64,000 bases of DNA, taken from NCBI GenBank assembly GCA_015680685.1, contig MNCI01017882.1, forward strand, positions 182,471 through 246,470, read 5' to 3'. Origin of the DNA: Gnetum montanum (lineage: Eukaryota; Streptophyta; Gnetopsida; Gnetales; Gnetaceae). Positions 23,181-33,081 of this stretch are shown here, piece after piece (position 1 is the first letter of the stretch; the number at the start of each line of letters is the position of its first letter). The translations under genes were made by a program, and so were the position numbers. The notes under the pieces were generated by a model. The model was not told the DNA's origin. It saw only the letters and a list, made by a program, of their open reading frames with translations, and ran no database searches.

Positions 23181-23548
23181 NNNNNNNNNNNNNNNNNNNN
23201 NNNNNNNNNNNNNNNNNNNNNNNNNNNNNNNNNNNNNNNNNNNNNNNNNNNNNNNNNNNNNNNNNNNNNNNNNNNNNNNNNNNNNNNNNNNNNNNNNNNN
23301 NNNNNNNNNNNNNNNNNNNNNNNNNNNNNNNNNNNNNNNNNNNNNNNNNNNNNNNNNNNNNNNNNNNNNNNNNNNNNNNNNNNNNNNNNNNNNNNNNNNN
23401 NNNNNNNNNNNNNNNNNNNNNNNNNNNNNNNNNNNNNNNNNNNNNNNNNNNNNNNNNNNNNNNNNNNNNNNNNNNNNNNNNNNNNNNNNNNNNNNNNNNN
23501 NNNNNNNNNNNNNNNNNNNNNNNNNNNNNNNNNNNNNNNNNNNNNNNN
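23181..23548. other. Assembly gap (368 N)
   Basis: The bases are unknown. The gap lies in the internal region of element E, and apparent open frames across it are artefacts. Confidence 0.99.
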
Positions 23549-24639
23549 CATCAAACCAATTCTCGCAACAACAAGCAACATCACTAAGGATGTGTTCATA
23601 GGAAGACTTTCATCAAACGAGGTGAGGTCTCAACAAGAACCAACAATAGGATGACCCACACCAATAGTCTTCGAATCAACGTGACCAAGAACTGTCACCA
23701 ATCAAAATAGTGATGCCACAGGCCCAAGGGCAACACCACCAGCTCAACAAGGAGCACAACTCACAAGGATCAACAATAAGGGTAATTATGCCTCATGCAT
23801 AATAAGTTGTTAAACAAGACAACAACCATTTGGCTTTGGGATGACACAAATAACCACTGCATCCTCAACGTTCCCAGCAATAAGTCATCATACCACGTAA
23901 AACACTAAGCCTTGCATTATGAACGATAGACACGACCAAGATAACACGCATGAAGAATTTGAAGCGCAACCAAGGAGACACGCATACACAAATAGACAAA
24001 CATACAATTGTGAACATGAACATATGAAGTCTACCGGCAACGGTCTTAGTCCACCCAGAACAAGGCTCACCAAAAGCACATGTCCGAAAGACCTCCAACC
24101 TGAGGTACCTGGGAACCATCTTGTCCCATTTTGTGTTTTCCCATACTCTCACTGTATCTAGGGTGAGTGGGAGTGCCAAGGATATCATATCCTGCACAAT
24201 TCAACAAATGCCATCTTGAAACATGTCATCTAGGTGGAAACCGAAGTGGAGACTAGGTCCGATTCATCCCAAATGAATCACTGGAGACCTGAGATGGGAG
24301 CTCCTTTAGCAACAAAATTCTTGAGTTGCCAGTAGAACTCCTCTCAACCATATTGCATACAATCACAACTAGTCCAACCACAAGTAAGCAAGTGGAGGAC
24401 ATCACCACAACGCAATTGTTTATATCTTGATGGAGAGCAACATACATCTATTACTCTCAATTGAACATCTATCCCCTCATGAAGAGTGTAGAACATTACC
24501 ATCAGGCAGCTCTTCAAGGTACATAAGAATATGACCCTAGATCACCTAGGTATCAATCCAGAGGGACCATTAACCAAACAAGCTCAATGGAGAATCACAA
24601 CCAAAGAGCACAACCATATCACAACACAATTTCACAAAT
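23549..24639 (-). other. Internal non-coding region of element E, second part
   Basis: This is the 5' leader side of the element on the minus strand. No gag-like or other conserved coding segment was found. Short Cys/Val-rich ORFs at 23865-24197 do not resemble a known family. Confidence 0.6.
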
Positions 24640-24651
24640 GCTCTGATACCA
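24640..24651 (-). promoter_or_regulatory. Primer-binding site of element E (initiator tRNA-Met)
   Basis: The minus strand reads TGGTATCAGAGC, the exact 12-base complement of the plant initiator tRNA-Met 3' end used by many LTR elements. It starts two bases inside the 5' LTR end, a normal spacing, and sets the orientation of the element. Confidence 0.9.
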
Positions 24652-24653
24652 TC

Positions 24654-25236
24654 TGTAACAACGTTGCCCCGACGTTGTCCGGCACCCCAAGGAATTCTCG
24701 AAGATCTAATGGATCTGGGGTGGAAGACCTGGGGAATACGCCTCAAGCAAGCAAGCATCTCACAAGTGAGTGCAAGCAGAAGCATAGCTTCTTAACATAC
24801 ATGACCATGCACCTCATGGAGGGTAAACAACTCCAAAACGAGGACCAAGCAAACAAGCACACACACAACCTTGTAGACAACATCGATGAGAGGGAAGACG
24901 ATGCACCTACAAGGGAAGGTGCCTCACCCCAAGATCCCTCACGATCTAGTACAAAGTGTGGCTTGGCACCGCACCAAAACTATCCAATCTTGGCTGCCTA
25001 CATATCTACGACCGCCGTAGAATCAGGGCCATGTAGTTCTCCTCAGAGAAGAGGGAAGGAAGAGGACTTAGAGAAGAGAGTTGCAACAGGAGGGTGTCTT
25101 GTTGCTAGCTTGGTACCACCAAGCCGGGGTGGGTTTTGTAACACTTGAGAGCCACCCGAGGGCGCCTCAGAGTGTTCCATGGCCCCCAAACCATGGGGAG
25201 AGCCCAAGAGAACCACCATCTGGGACATCTCTCACA
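24654..25236 (-). repeat. 5' LTR of element E
   Basis: On the plus strand it starts TGTAACAACGTTGCCCCGACG and ends in CTCTCACA. It is 583 bp long and keeps more C and G at the variable sites than the left LTR does at several positions. Confidence 0.88.
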
Positions 25237-25241
25237 TTCTC
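25237..25241. repeat. Target-site duplication of element E (right)
   Basis: ttctc matches 19175-19179. Confidence 0.85.
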
Positions 25242-25626
25242 TGTCTCTTTTTTTGGCATTTTTAGCGTTTTACTTACATTTTCTACATTTTACTTGCATT
25301 TTCTATTGTTTTCACGCATAGTTGCGCTTGGTTTGTAATCCCCACATGTGGACACCTTCGTTTTCCCCTTAAACCCTTTAACTACGCTTACACCCATTGA
25401 CACCATTGACACCATTGACACCACATGAACAGTTAGCATCTTTTTGCATTAGCATCGTGGTAACCATGTTGCACCTTGGTTACATTCGGTAAGTCCTTGT
25501 TCAATTGACAAGATTGTTTAGGGCATCCCGCCTCCGCGTCTAGCAGACCCTTACGCAAACTCGAGGTTAGGTTGTGTGCCTGTGAACCCCTCAATGTTCC
25601 AACCGCTGATATTTTTAATTGTTACA
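25242..25626 (+). mobile_element. 3' LTR of element F, right part
   Basis: The sequence resumes the LTR interrupted at 19179: ttggcatttttagcgttttac corresponds to ttggcattttcagcattttac near 15661 of the 5' LTR. Similarity continues to TTACA at 25626, matching the 5' LTR end at 16035, and is lost beyond that in both. Confidence 0.75.
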
Positions 25627-26165
25627 ATGACCATGTCACTCACCTACCATTGCACTGCTTGCTCACCATTCATTGCTTGCTACCGTTTTACCTATGCTTT
25701 CTACCAACATCCAGAAAGGAAAAAAACAAAAAAANTTGCATTCTTCCCCCATCCACCTAGCTTGGGGCCATGCTGGCTAGCGTGGCCCAAGGGGGATGAC
25801 CATAAAAATACTAAAAAAACCTCCAAAGCTGCCGATTGATTTAATGTCGAAACTTACCAAAAATCAATATCCCAAGGTAGTCATGCTTGGGAGGGCACCA
25901 AAGCTGCCGATTGATTTAATGTCGAAACCTCCGGCTGAATGAGGATTGTTGTCATTTTTAGTAATACATGAACAACTCAAGATTCCCCACCACTAGCAGC
26001 GCACGGGCGCCCACTTCTATCTTCTTGACAGTCATCGAATCACACACGGACGACGACCAAAGTCTCAGCAGCCAGTGTGTACACACATAGTGCTACAAAA
26101 ATCTGCGTAGTTCCAGCCTCCTCTGCAACAGATTTTGCAAATCGTATTCGCTTCTTGGACCGACA
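25627..26165. other. Short spacer with a 31-bp direct repeat
   Basis: No gene is visible. A single N is at 25735 after an A-rich run. A 31-base sequence starting ccaaagctgccgattgattt occurs exactly at 25823-25853 and 25898-25928, 75 bases apart. From about 26030 the base composition shifts toward G+C, which may mark the start of DNA belonging to the fucosidase copy, including its former 5' leader. Confidence 0.5.
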
Positions 26166-27202
26166 ATGGATTTAGCGGCATATTTGTGGATGGCAGCGGT
26201 GCTACTGCTAGCGGAGTCGGCGACGGCAATCTTGTACTGGAAAAGCCACCGCTATTGCCGGTGATGCCAATTCATATTGCCGGTGGTAGCAACACGAGAT
26301 GATGATTTTCCTGCACTTGGGCGTGAACACCTTCACAAACTCCGAGTGGGGCACCGGAGCCAAGAATCGAGTCATATTCGAGCGGGTGGGGCTGGATGCT
26401 GTGCAGTGGATGTACGTTGCCAAGGCTACCACATTCTCACTCATCATCCTTACAACCACAGATTCTACCTCTGGCGGACCCGCTACACAGACCACTACGT
26501 CTGTGGCAGCCGAAATTGGTGACGTTGTCTGCGACCTCGTCGATGTTGCTGCCACTTGCGGCATTGACTTTGGCATCTATCTCAACCCCATCAGTCCTCC
26601 TACGGTCACGAGAAGGCCTACAACGAGTTTTACCTCGCGCAGCTTCACGAACTGCTGATCCAATATGGGCCGATTGCAGAAGCGTGGTTGGATGGAGCTA
26701 AGGGATCTAAATCTAAATCTAATGCACCCAACATGACGTACATATTCGATAAGTGGTTGGGCATTGTGCACGAGTTACAGATTGTCGGAAATGTGTTTTT
26801 CGACATCAGACCCGATGTTCACTGGCTCGACGACGAGACCATCTGCGTCGGTTCTACCTGCCGGTCCTCTGTCAATCGTACGTTCCTGCACATCAGCGAC
26901 GTTGCCTTGGAACGAGGCGATCCATATGGAAGAGACTATGTGCCGGCACGTATGAATAACAACACGGGCAGGTTGGTTGTAGCATCCATAGCGGCAGGCC
27001 AAGGCATTGAGTGAGCTTCCACACATCTACTACTCCTTGGTCGGCCACAACTGCCTCTTGTTGCGCAACGTCTTGCAATAGCATGGGCCTTCTCTCACCC
27101 CATGATGTGGCATGTCTCGTCCAATTCCATGTCACGTTGGACTGCATCTTCGACCATGATGTGGCCATCCATGCTAGCGTCACCACGTCGGCCAGCAGCT
27201 AA
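26166..27202 (+). pseudogene. Plant alpha-L-fucosidase (GH29) pseudogene, 3'-truncated
   Basis: Plant GH29 alpha-L-fucosidases are secreted enzymes that release fucose from cell-wall glycans and glycoproteins. The ATG at 26166 opens MDLAAYLWMAAVLLLAESATA, a signal-peptide-like start, but a stop follows at 26262. Homology then jumps frames: FLHLGVNTFTNSEWGTG (about 26308), LWRTRYTDHYV in a second frame (about 26472), GDVVCDLVDVAATCGIDFGI (about 26519), SYGHEKAYNEFYLAQLHELL in another frame (about 26598), then AWLDGAKG (26682-26705), where the Asp matches the GH29 nucleophile motif. DVHWLDDETICVGSTC and YYSLVGHNCLLL follow, and GLLSPHDVA begins the last segment. At least three frameshifts and several stops (including probable Trp to TAG near 26977) kill it. 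Similarity ends near ASVTTSASS; the C-terminal part is missing. No intron-sized interruption is seen. Confidence 0.85.
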
Positions 27203-29083
27203 CATAAAAATTAAAAACTAAAGAAAAAAAGAGAGCTCTACAATATCGTTTGGCCAAAGATGCAGATAGGTAGAGTTGCGACTTGGCAAAGTTAAAATCT
27301 TTTATAGAGGAAGGCTGATTAATTTGGGGTATCCTAGGCATTCAGTTTTGCTTGATGCTTTAATGATTTTCCAAGTAGTTGATGTTTAATATGGATTTAA
27401 TATACATATATATAATTAAATTATTGTATTAAATTTGATATTATTTTGACATAGTCTATTTTACTTTGTTTATTGTATTTTACTCTTTTTTTTTACTCCA
27501 CTCTACATTGACATTATTTTGTTTTATCATACTTTATCAAGTTCTACTTCATTTTTTTTTGCCTTGTAATGACCTTGCATGAAATGGGCCCCTACTATGG
27601 CCTTCCAAGGCCTTCTTAATTTGGCAACCCCATGGTTCGCTAAGGTCTTAAACTAGCAAAATGTAACCATAGTTGACCATGTTTGACTTTACACTACCTT
27701 TAACTCATACCTTATAGCCTTTGTTGACCATGTTTGAACCTTGTTTGGCCTTTGAGTTAATATGTTTTGGTTCATATAAGCATTATTATTAATGTATTTT
27801 TACATTATTTAACAATTTTCTTACACAAGTCACTTGATGTGCTTATGTTGTCATGCAGGATTGAGCTAGGAACATGAGGGAGCAAATTGGACTAGCCTCA
27901 AAGCCTAAATGGGCCCCTCCCATGATGTTGTTACACCAAGTTAACCTAAGACTTTGAAACCATTTTACTATGCAACCATAACACCTTGAAGTAGCCTGCC
28001 ATTAACCTTGAAGCCAAAAACATCACAAAGGGTCCCTTAGTCAAAGTTCTCATCTAAGACCACAATGGTGAGGAGAAAACATATAGGACCAAGTTCCTCA
28101 CCAGAATTTAAGCCTGCTCATGACATCATCAAACTCTTGCTATGCCATATTAAAGCCATCACATAGCCTTGACTATGCATAACACTCACATGTTTGCTAG
28201 TAGTGTTGTTTATCATTGTTGATAGGTTGCAATGAATGACTAATGTTGATGACTTTGATGATTTATAACAAGCGAGCCTGCATGCTCTATCTCTCTCTCC
28301 TTGTTTGGCACAATAAAAGAATTACATAGCTTTGTAAATCTGATGCACATTGCACAGATTTCCCTTTGCTATAATGATGGTGACTGGTTGTGGCCTAGTT
28401 TATTGGTTGTCTCATGTAGTCCTATACATCATATTGTAACAACATGTTTTCCTTGTCTTTTTTCTTGTTCTCTTGGAGTTGTGCTTGCAGGATGAAGCCT
28501 GAAGTAATCGCAAAGGTGCAAATCATCACGATAGTAAGTCACCACATGACCTCAATGTGCAAAATCGGTGAGTTTGTTTTGCTGTGCCAAGAGTGATTAT
28601 GTCATTTCCATCCTATTGCCAATTCTTAAACCCAACCCTATAGCTTGATTATAACATTCCTCACCCTAAGCAATGATGACCAATGTTTGACACTCATGCG
28701 TTATGGTAATTTAACATCTCCTTCGTCATGCTTCACCTTTGAGTTCGTTGTATGTAACACATCTCATTCAATGGGAAAACCATTAAGTCCATCAAGTAGA
28801 ACACATTTTGTTCAATGGGAAAATGACTAAGTTTGTTGGCTGTAACACATCTCGTTTAGTAGGAAAGCAAAATCAAACCAACCTTGGCAAAGAAACCTAA
28901 TGAAGGTTTCACCTCACAAAAAAAAAAAAAAAAAGGTGGGGGGTGGGGTGAAGCAAATTTCCAAGAAGCTAGAAATGACCAATGAATATCAAAAGCCCAA
29001 ACCAATGGCTTTAAACATGCAAACAGAGGATCCTAATGACCAAAGAAACCTTGGAGAGAGATGTTGGATCCTCAAAAGTATTG
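27203..29083. other. AT-rich DNA without recognisable genes
   Basis: Only random short ORFs are present. About 27605-27660 holds a looser form of the aaggcctaaaattggca phrase seen at 7866-7957. At 28740-28860 the phrase aacacatct-catt-caatgggaaa recurs three times. A run of A at 28918-28936 is followed by a G-rich stretch. This is the target DNA into which element B inserted. Confidence 0.5.
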
Positions 29084-29088
29084 CTAAG
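29084..29088. repeat. Target-site duplication of element B (left)
   Basis: ctaag precedes the left LTR and recurs at 42433-42437 directly after the right LTR. Confidence 0.85.
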
Positions 29089-29668
29089 TGATGAGTGGCT
29101 AGGTACCCCTACGCCCAACCATACGAATCATGAGCATTCATGCATGACTCGGTCGAAATCCGCAGACCGTAAGCACTTAACATGCACTAGACTTCTAACC
29201 AGTGAGAATGGTCATTGTCATCCTAATCTCACTTGTGAAGTTTTGTTTATGATGGTTAAGCGAGACTAAGGCTAATGATTTTTATATCTTTTTAATTATC
29301 TTTTTGGTGACTAATTATCTTGGAAAATAAGGATAGAATATTAATTAATCTAAAATTATCTTAATCTAAATCTTAACTACTCCTAGCATAAGTATCCAGT
29401 CCCATCTTCTGAGCACGTTTTGAGCATCTCCTAACACTTCTGGGTTACCAGATGTTAAGTGTCACTGGGCTTACCAAGTGTTTGGGTTACGTTCGAGATG
29501 GTCGTACTTATGGCTTTAACGAACTACGAATGAACAATAATGATTGAAATTATAATAATGAAAACATAAGTAATAAACAAGTAACTAATAAAGCATAAAC
29601 ATATTAAACTATTGAATGCATAAAATAACTAAGTCCAAATGCTGCAAGGAATGCTTGAATAGTTCATC

Positions 29669-29674
29669 TTTATT
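29669..29674 (-). terminator. Polyadenylation signal in the 3' LTR of element B
   Basis: The minus strand reads AATAAA in caacAATAAAGatgaac. The same sequence stands in the right LTR near 42147, so it is an LTR feature. It lies downstream of the TATA box, as an R-region poly(A) signal should. Confidence 0.5.
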
Positions 29675-29842
29675 GTTGTTACACCAGTGGGCTCAGATAC
29701 ATCAATGCTCGAATAAAGAGCCGATCACTTTTCTTACACCTGTTGTGGGCACTTGGAAAATATTCTATCTCCTGCGAGAACAAACTGTAAGAGCTTCCTA
29801 CAAATACTCAAAAAGATGCCTAAATGAGGCAGAAGGCCCTCT

Positions 29843-29850
29843 TATTTATA
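29843..29850 (-). promoter_or_regulatory. TATA box, 3' LTR of element B
   Basis: TATAAATA on the minus strand, conserved at 42319-42326, 44871-44878 and 55174-55181 in the other LTRs of the family. Confidence 0.55.
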
Positions 29851-29989
29851 GGCTGAGAAAGGTGGCTGCATAAACGGGGCCACGTCGATGCAAGGTGGCT
29901 ACGTCAATGGGCCCGCATTCACATGACGGTGTATAAGCAGCCTCGTATTTGCTGCCCAGTCGATGCATTGACTAAATGACACTTCATCA

Positions 29990-30000
29990 TACCCCCATGA
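29990..30000 (-). promoter_or_regulatory. Polypurine tract of element B
   Basis: The minus strand reads tcatgggggta next to the 3' LTR. The same tract adjoins the LTRs of C (44959) and D (55351), so it is the conserved plus-strand primer of the family. Confidence 0.7.
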
Positions 30001-30179
30001 TTGAGCAAAAACTCGTCCTCGAGTTACTTTACAATTTGGAAGGTATGGATTCTTATTTACAACACACATAACTTAAACACATACATGACACACACATGAC
30101 ACACCATAAATTTAACCAAGTGCCTGAGTTATAGAGGGGGAAAATTACAAAAAATGGTGGTGTTCAGAGAAAAAATTAA

Positions 30180-33081
30180 ATACCTCGTTGGTCTAGGAAC
30201 TTTTGCTGTGTAGGATGATGCACAAAATTGCTGGAGAAGATCACACCGTCCCTAGGGGTGATGGTTCTGATGGACCTTCTCCAGCCTCTGGCTCATGCGT
30301 TGGTGGTGGCACGGATGTCAATAGCCCCGTGGCAGCTACAAGTTATGGAGGCAACCGGAAAGCCTCCAAGAGAGCCCTCATTTTTTCTTCTTTGATTCTG
30401 GGGTTGTTCACGATCTAGGCAGCTTCTCCAATGTGTGCTGGAACTGGAACTTCCCAAGGACAAGGTAGCACCGGAATGAGTTCTTTTAAGTTGACAAACT
30501 AGGCTACGAACTGCTTGCGTTCGATGTTGAACGCTCGGATTAATGCCTGCAGCTATTGATAGTCATTCATTCTTCGGGCCAGGTCCTCCGCGACTGTATG
30601 TTATCCTTCAAAGCTTGGGTAGAGGACCTCGAGTTTTACATTTGCTGTTTCCAGCTTTTGTTTAGTTGCCTTGTGCGCATGGAACTCTCCCTTGTATAAG
30701 GAATACGAGGTGACCACTTGCTTTTCTAACTTTGACCACGGTCTCCTGGCTGTGAGCATAGCTAGGTTTGCATATCGAAGGTTGGCCAACTCCATGTACT
30801 CTGTCATTTCCTTGATCTGTAGCTTCTTTAGGTAGATTTCTGATTTATTGTAGGCTTTCAATCCATTGAAGATAGATGGCCATATATCACCTCCCTCTCA
30901 GAGTTGCTAGAGTGCTTGGTTCATCTTGGCTTTAGCAACTTGAATGTGCTTCTCATTTACCTCTTTTTGCAATCCCACTTGGTCCCTATAATGATTTTTT
31001 ACTTTTTTGAACTTCAGGGCCTCATTTTTCCAAGTGGCAATTTCGATTGCAGACTTTTGTCGCAATGCTCGAACCTCCTCCATTGACAGATTTCTATTTT
31101 TAGTTGCCAACCTTCTTATGTCTGTGTTCACCCTGGCTAGCTCCTCCTGCTATTGGTGGATGAAATCTTTCATGTGTTAGTTCTCTACACCAACATTGCG
31201 TAGGCGATGAACTTCACAGTTAGCTGCACGTTCTCCTGGCGAACCTCCACCAAGTCCTTTTCTAAGTAATGCGCTCGGGCATCTGCTATGGACTTGTTGA
31301 GGATCACCGTCTCTCACACATCCTCAACAACCTGAAGTTTAAGCTGATGCTGTTGAAAAGCTTCATCTCTGGTGATTTCACGGTTGAGGATGGTAGGATC
31401 GGCAAGCTGGGCTCTTAATTGGGCTACCTCAGTTGCCAAGCATTGATAAGCGGCTTGAGCAGCTTCTAGTTGCCCTTCCAAAACAAGGCTCTTACCCCTT
31501 GCCGATAGTAGCTTTGACTGGGTTGTAGTGATGTTGTCTGGAAGGTCAAAGACATCTGGAAGTGGTTGCCTGGTTCCTACTAGTCAGTCCAACAATTCTT
31601 CATGTTGGGCTACATCAATCTTGCTATGAAAAGTTTCGACAGATACCTGTACATCTTGTAGTCCATGAATGTTTAGTACAGGTGCTGCCGATGCATTGAG
31701 AGTTGTAGTAATTGTATCAGCAACCACTTCGGCCGAAACTTCCTGTCCCTGGTGCTGCATCACCAGGACCATTGCCTCTTCACCATCTTCCAAGCGTACC
31801 GAGAAGGTAGTAGCATTCCTTGAGATTTCGGGAAATAACTATTGGGTTGCGGTTGATACATCTCAGATGCTTGGATATGTTTTGGTTGGAATTGGTGCTT
31901 GGGTAGCGGAGAATATCGACCTTGCCCTTTCAAGCAAGCTGACTGATTGAGCCACTTGCTCCAGGTGGCTCATGGTAGGGCGATAGACCAAAGGGTCTTC
32001 TCCTCCACCAGTCCTGTTGGATTGCTCTTGCTAGCTCAAGAGTATTTATCAGATCTCATGGATGTATTCTGCTGTGTTTTGAGAGCCTGGTTGCGTTGTT
32101 TGTGCAGGTGGTGGAGGTGGTTGCTGCTCTTCCTCTATCTGTGTGGCAACAGGCATTTTATCTTTCATCATCTCTTGCCACGAGGCAATTGGGGCATGTC
32201 GGATTATATCATTAGAATACCGTGCTATCCCTGCCCATTTGCATAACTTTCGGATTAGGTAGGGAAAGGGGAGAGCTCATCTTCCACATTTGTTCTTAGT
32301 GAACCTCTTTTCAATCTCCAGAAACAAAAGTTGTGGAAGACTCATGGGAAATTTTTCACTCAAGGTGACACACACACGAGTGGAGAAGGTAGTAATTTTG
32401 CTGGGTCGTACTGTTGGATTCAAATGGTAAGACGTGATCTTTGAGTATACTCTCTTCACAGTGGTCAAGGAGCTGAATTCCTTGTGCTCTACCTCGTAGC
32501 ACCGTTTGGTCCATTGCACCTTTACCTCTGGATTGGCCTACTTTGGAATTTCTACCACATCTGCCCCAGTTTCAAGAAACCCCAGAGCTTGCGCTATTGG
32601 TTCCGAAGAGTAAGAGACATAAATGTCTTTGATTCTTACTCTAGACCCTGGTTACCGATTCGACTAGAAGAGATAAGTTTCTCCTAAGTACCATTCACCA
32701 CTAGTTGTGATGATTGGCCACATCAGAGAGTTCTGCAGCTAGAGCCTCACATCTTTTGGTGCGTGCTCAAGGAATGGTCCAAAATTTAGCTCTTGGAGGA
32801 CCATTTGCTACATCTCGCGTTGCGTGATAGCATCAAGGCAGGCTTGGGTCAGGGTGACCTCAAGCTGTGGTGCTATCCCAGGAGTCTCATCCCTAAGCAA
32901 TTGCTCATCGGGAATCTCCTCTTCGGGAATCTGATGAACAAATTCCATGTCAGGTCGTTCGTGGAAGGGCCCAGTTGCATGAGAGCCCTCCGCATACTCT
33001 GGCGGTTGCACACCTCATCCCCTTCCCGTGCGTGGGTGCTTGTCCCTTGGTTGTGACGGTCCTTCTTCCCTTGGGTGTCAT
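30180..33081 (-). pseudogene. Extra 3' ORF of element B: conserved globular segment plus coiled coils
   Basis: This gene lies between pol and the 3' LTR in the same orientation. From an ATG at 33081 (translation starts MTPKGRR) it can be followed through frameshifts and stops to about 30180, roughly 950 codons. Landmarks: SSLTTVKRVYSKITSYHLNP (about 32460), SEKFPMSLPQLLFLEIEKRF (about 32350), PFPYLIRKLCKWAGIARYSN (about 32260); an acidic/Gln-rich middle; then Lys/Glu/Ala-rich helices at 30907-31131 and 30601-30861 with heptad-like spacing (KNRNLSMEEVRALRQKSAIE). Element D carries the same ORF. The middle segment resembles in style the putative plant transposon protein domains found in retroelements, but I cannot name a family. 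By position it corresponds to the env-like ORF of Athila elements; I see no clear membrane segment within it. Confidence 0.7.

Larger units (their letters stand above)
19180..25236 (-). mobile_element. Non-autonomous LTR retrotransposon E (LARD-like), structurally complete
   Basis: The element has two 583-bp LTRs, a 5-bp target duplication ttctc, an initiator tRNA-Met primer-binding site next to the right LTR and a purine tract next to the left LTR, so it is transcribed on the minus strand. The ~4.9-kb internal region has no gag, protease, RT or integrase similarity in any frame, which fits a large retrotransposon derivative that relies on proteins of another element. The LTRs differ at about 16 of 583 positions by my count (about 97% identity), mostly transitions, making it younger than its host element F. 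A 368-base N run hides part of it, so short coding pieces there cannot be excluded. Confidence 0.88.
29089..29989 (-). repeat. 3' LTR of element B
   Basis: 901 bp, starting TGATGAGTGGCTAGG and ending ACACTTCATCA on the plus strand. In the transcribed (minus) direction it holds a TATA box at 29843-29850 and an AATAAA signal at 29669-29674, about 170 bases downstream. Confidence 0.9.

Noticed and set aside
23117-23654. Open frames of about 155-160 codons on both strands
   Set aside because: They span the N gap at 23181-23548 and have no sequence content of their own.
26277-27202. An intact fucosidase gene with introns
   Set aside because: The homologous blocks are nearly contiguous and change frame by small indels without GT...AG introns of useful size; in-frame stops replace conserved residues.
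28918-28952. A-run followed by a G-rich stretch as the end of a SINE or retrocopy
   Set aside because: No target duplication or recognisable body sequence was found next to it.
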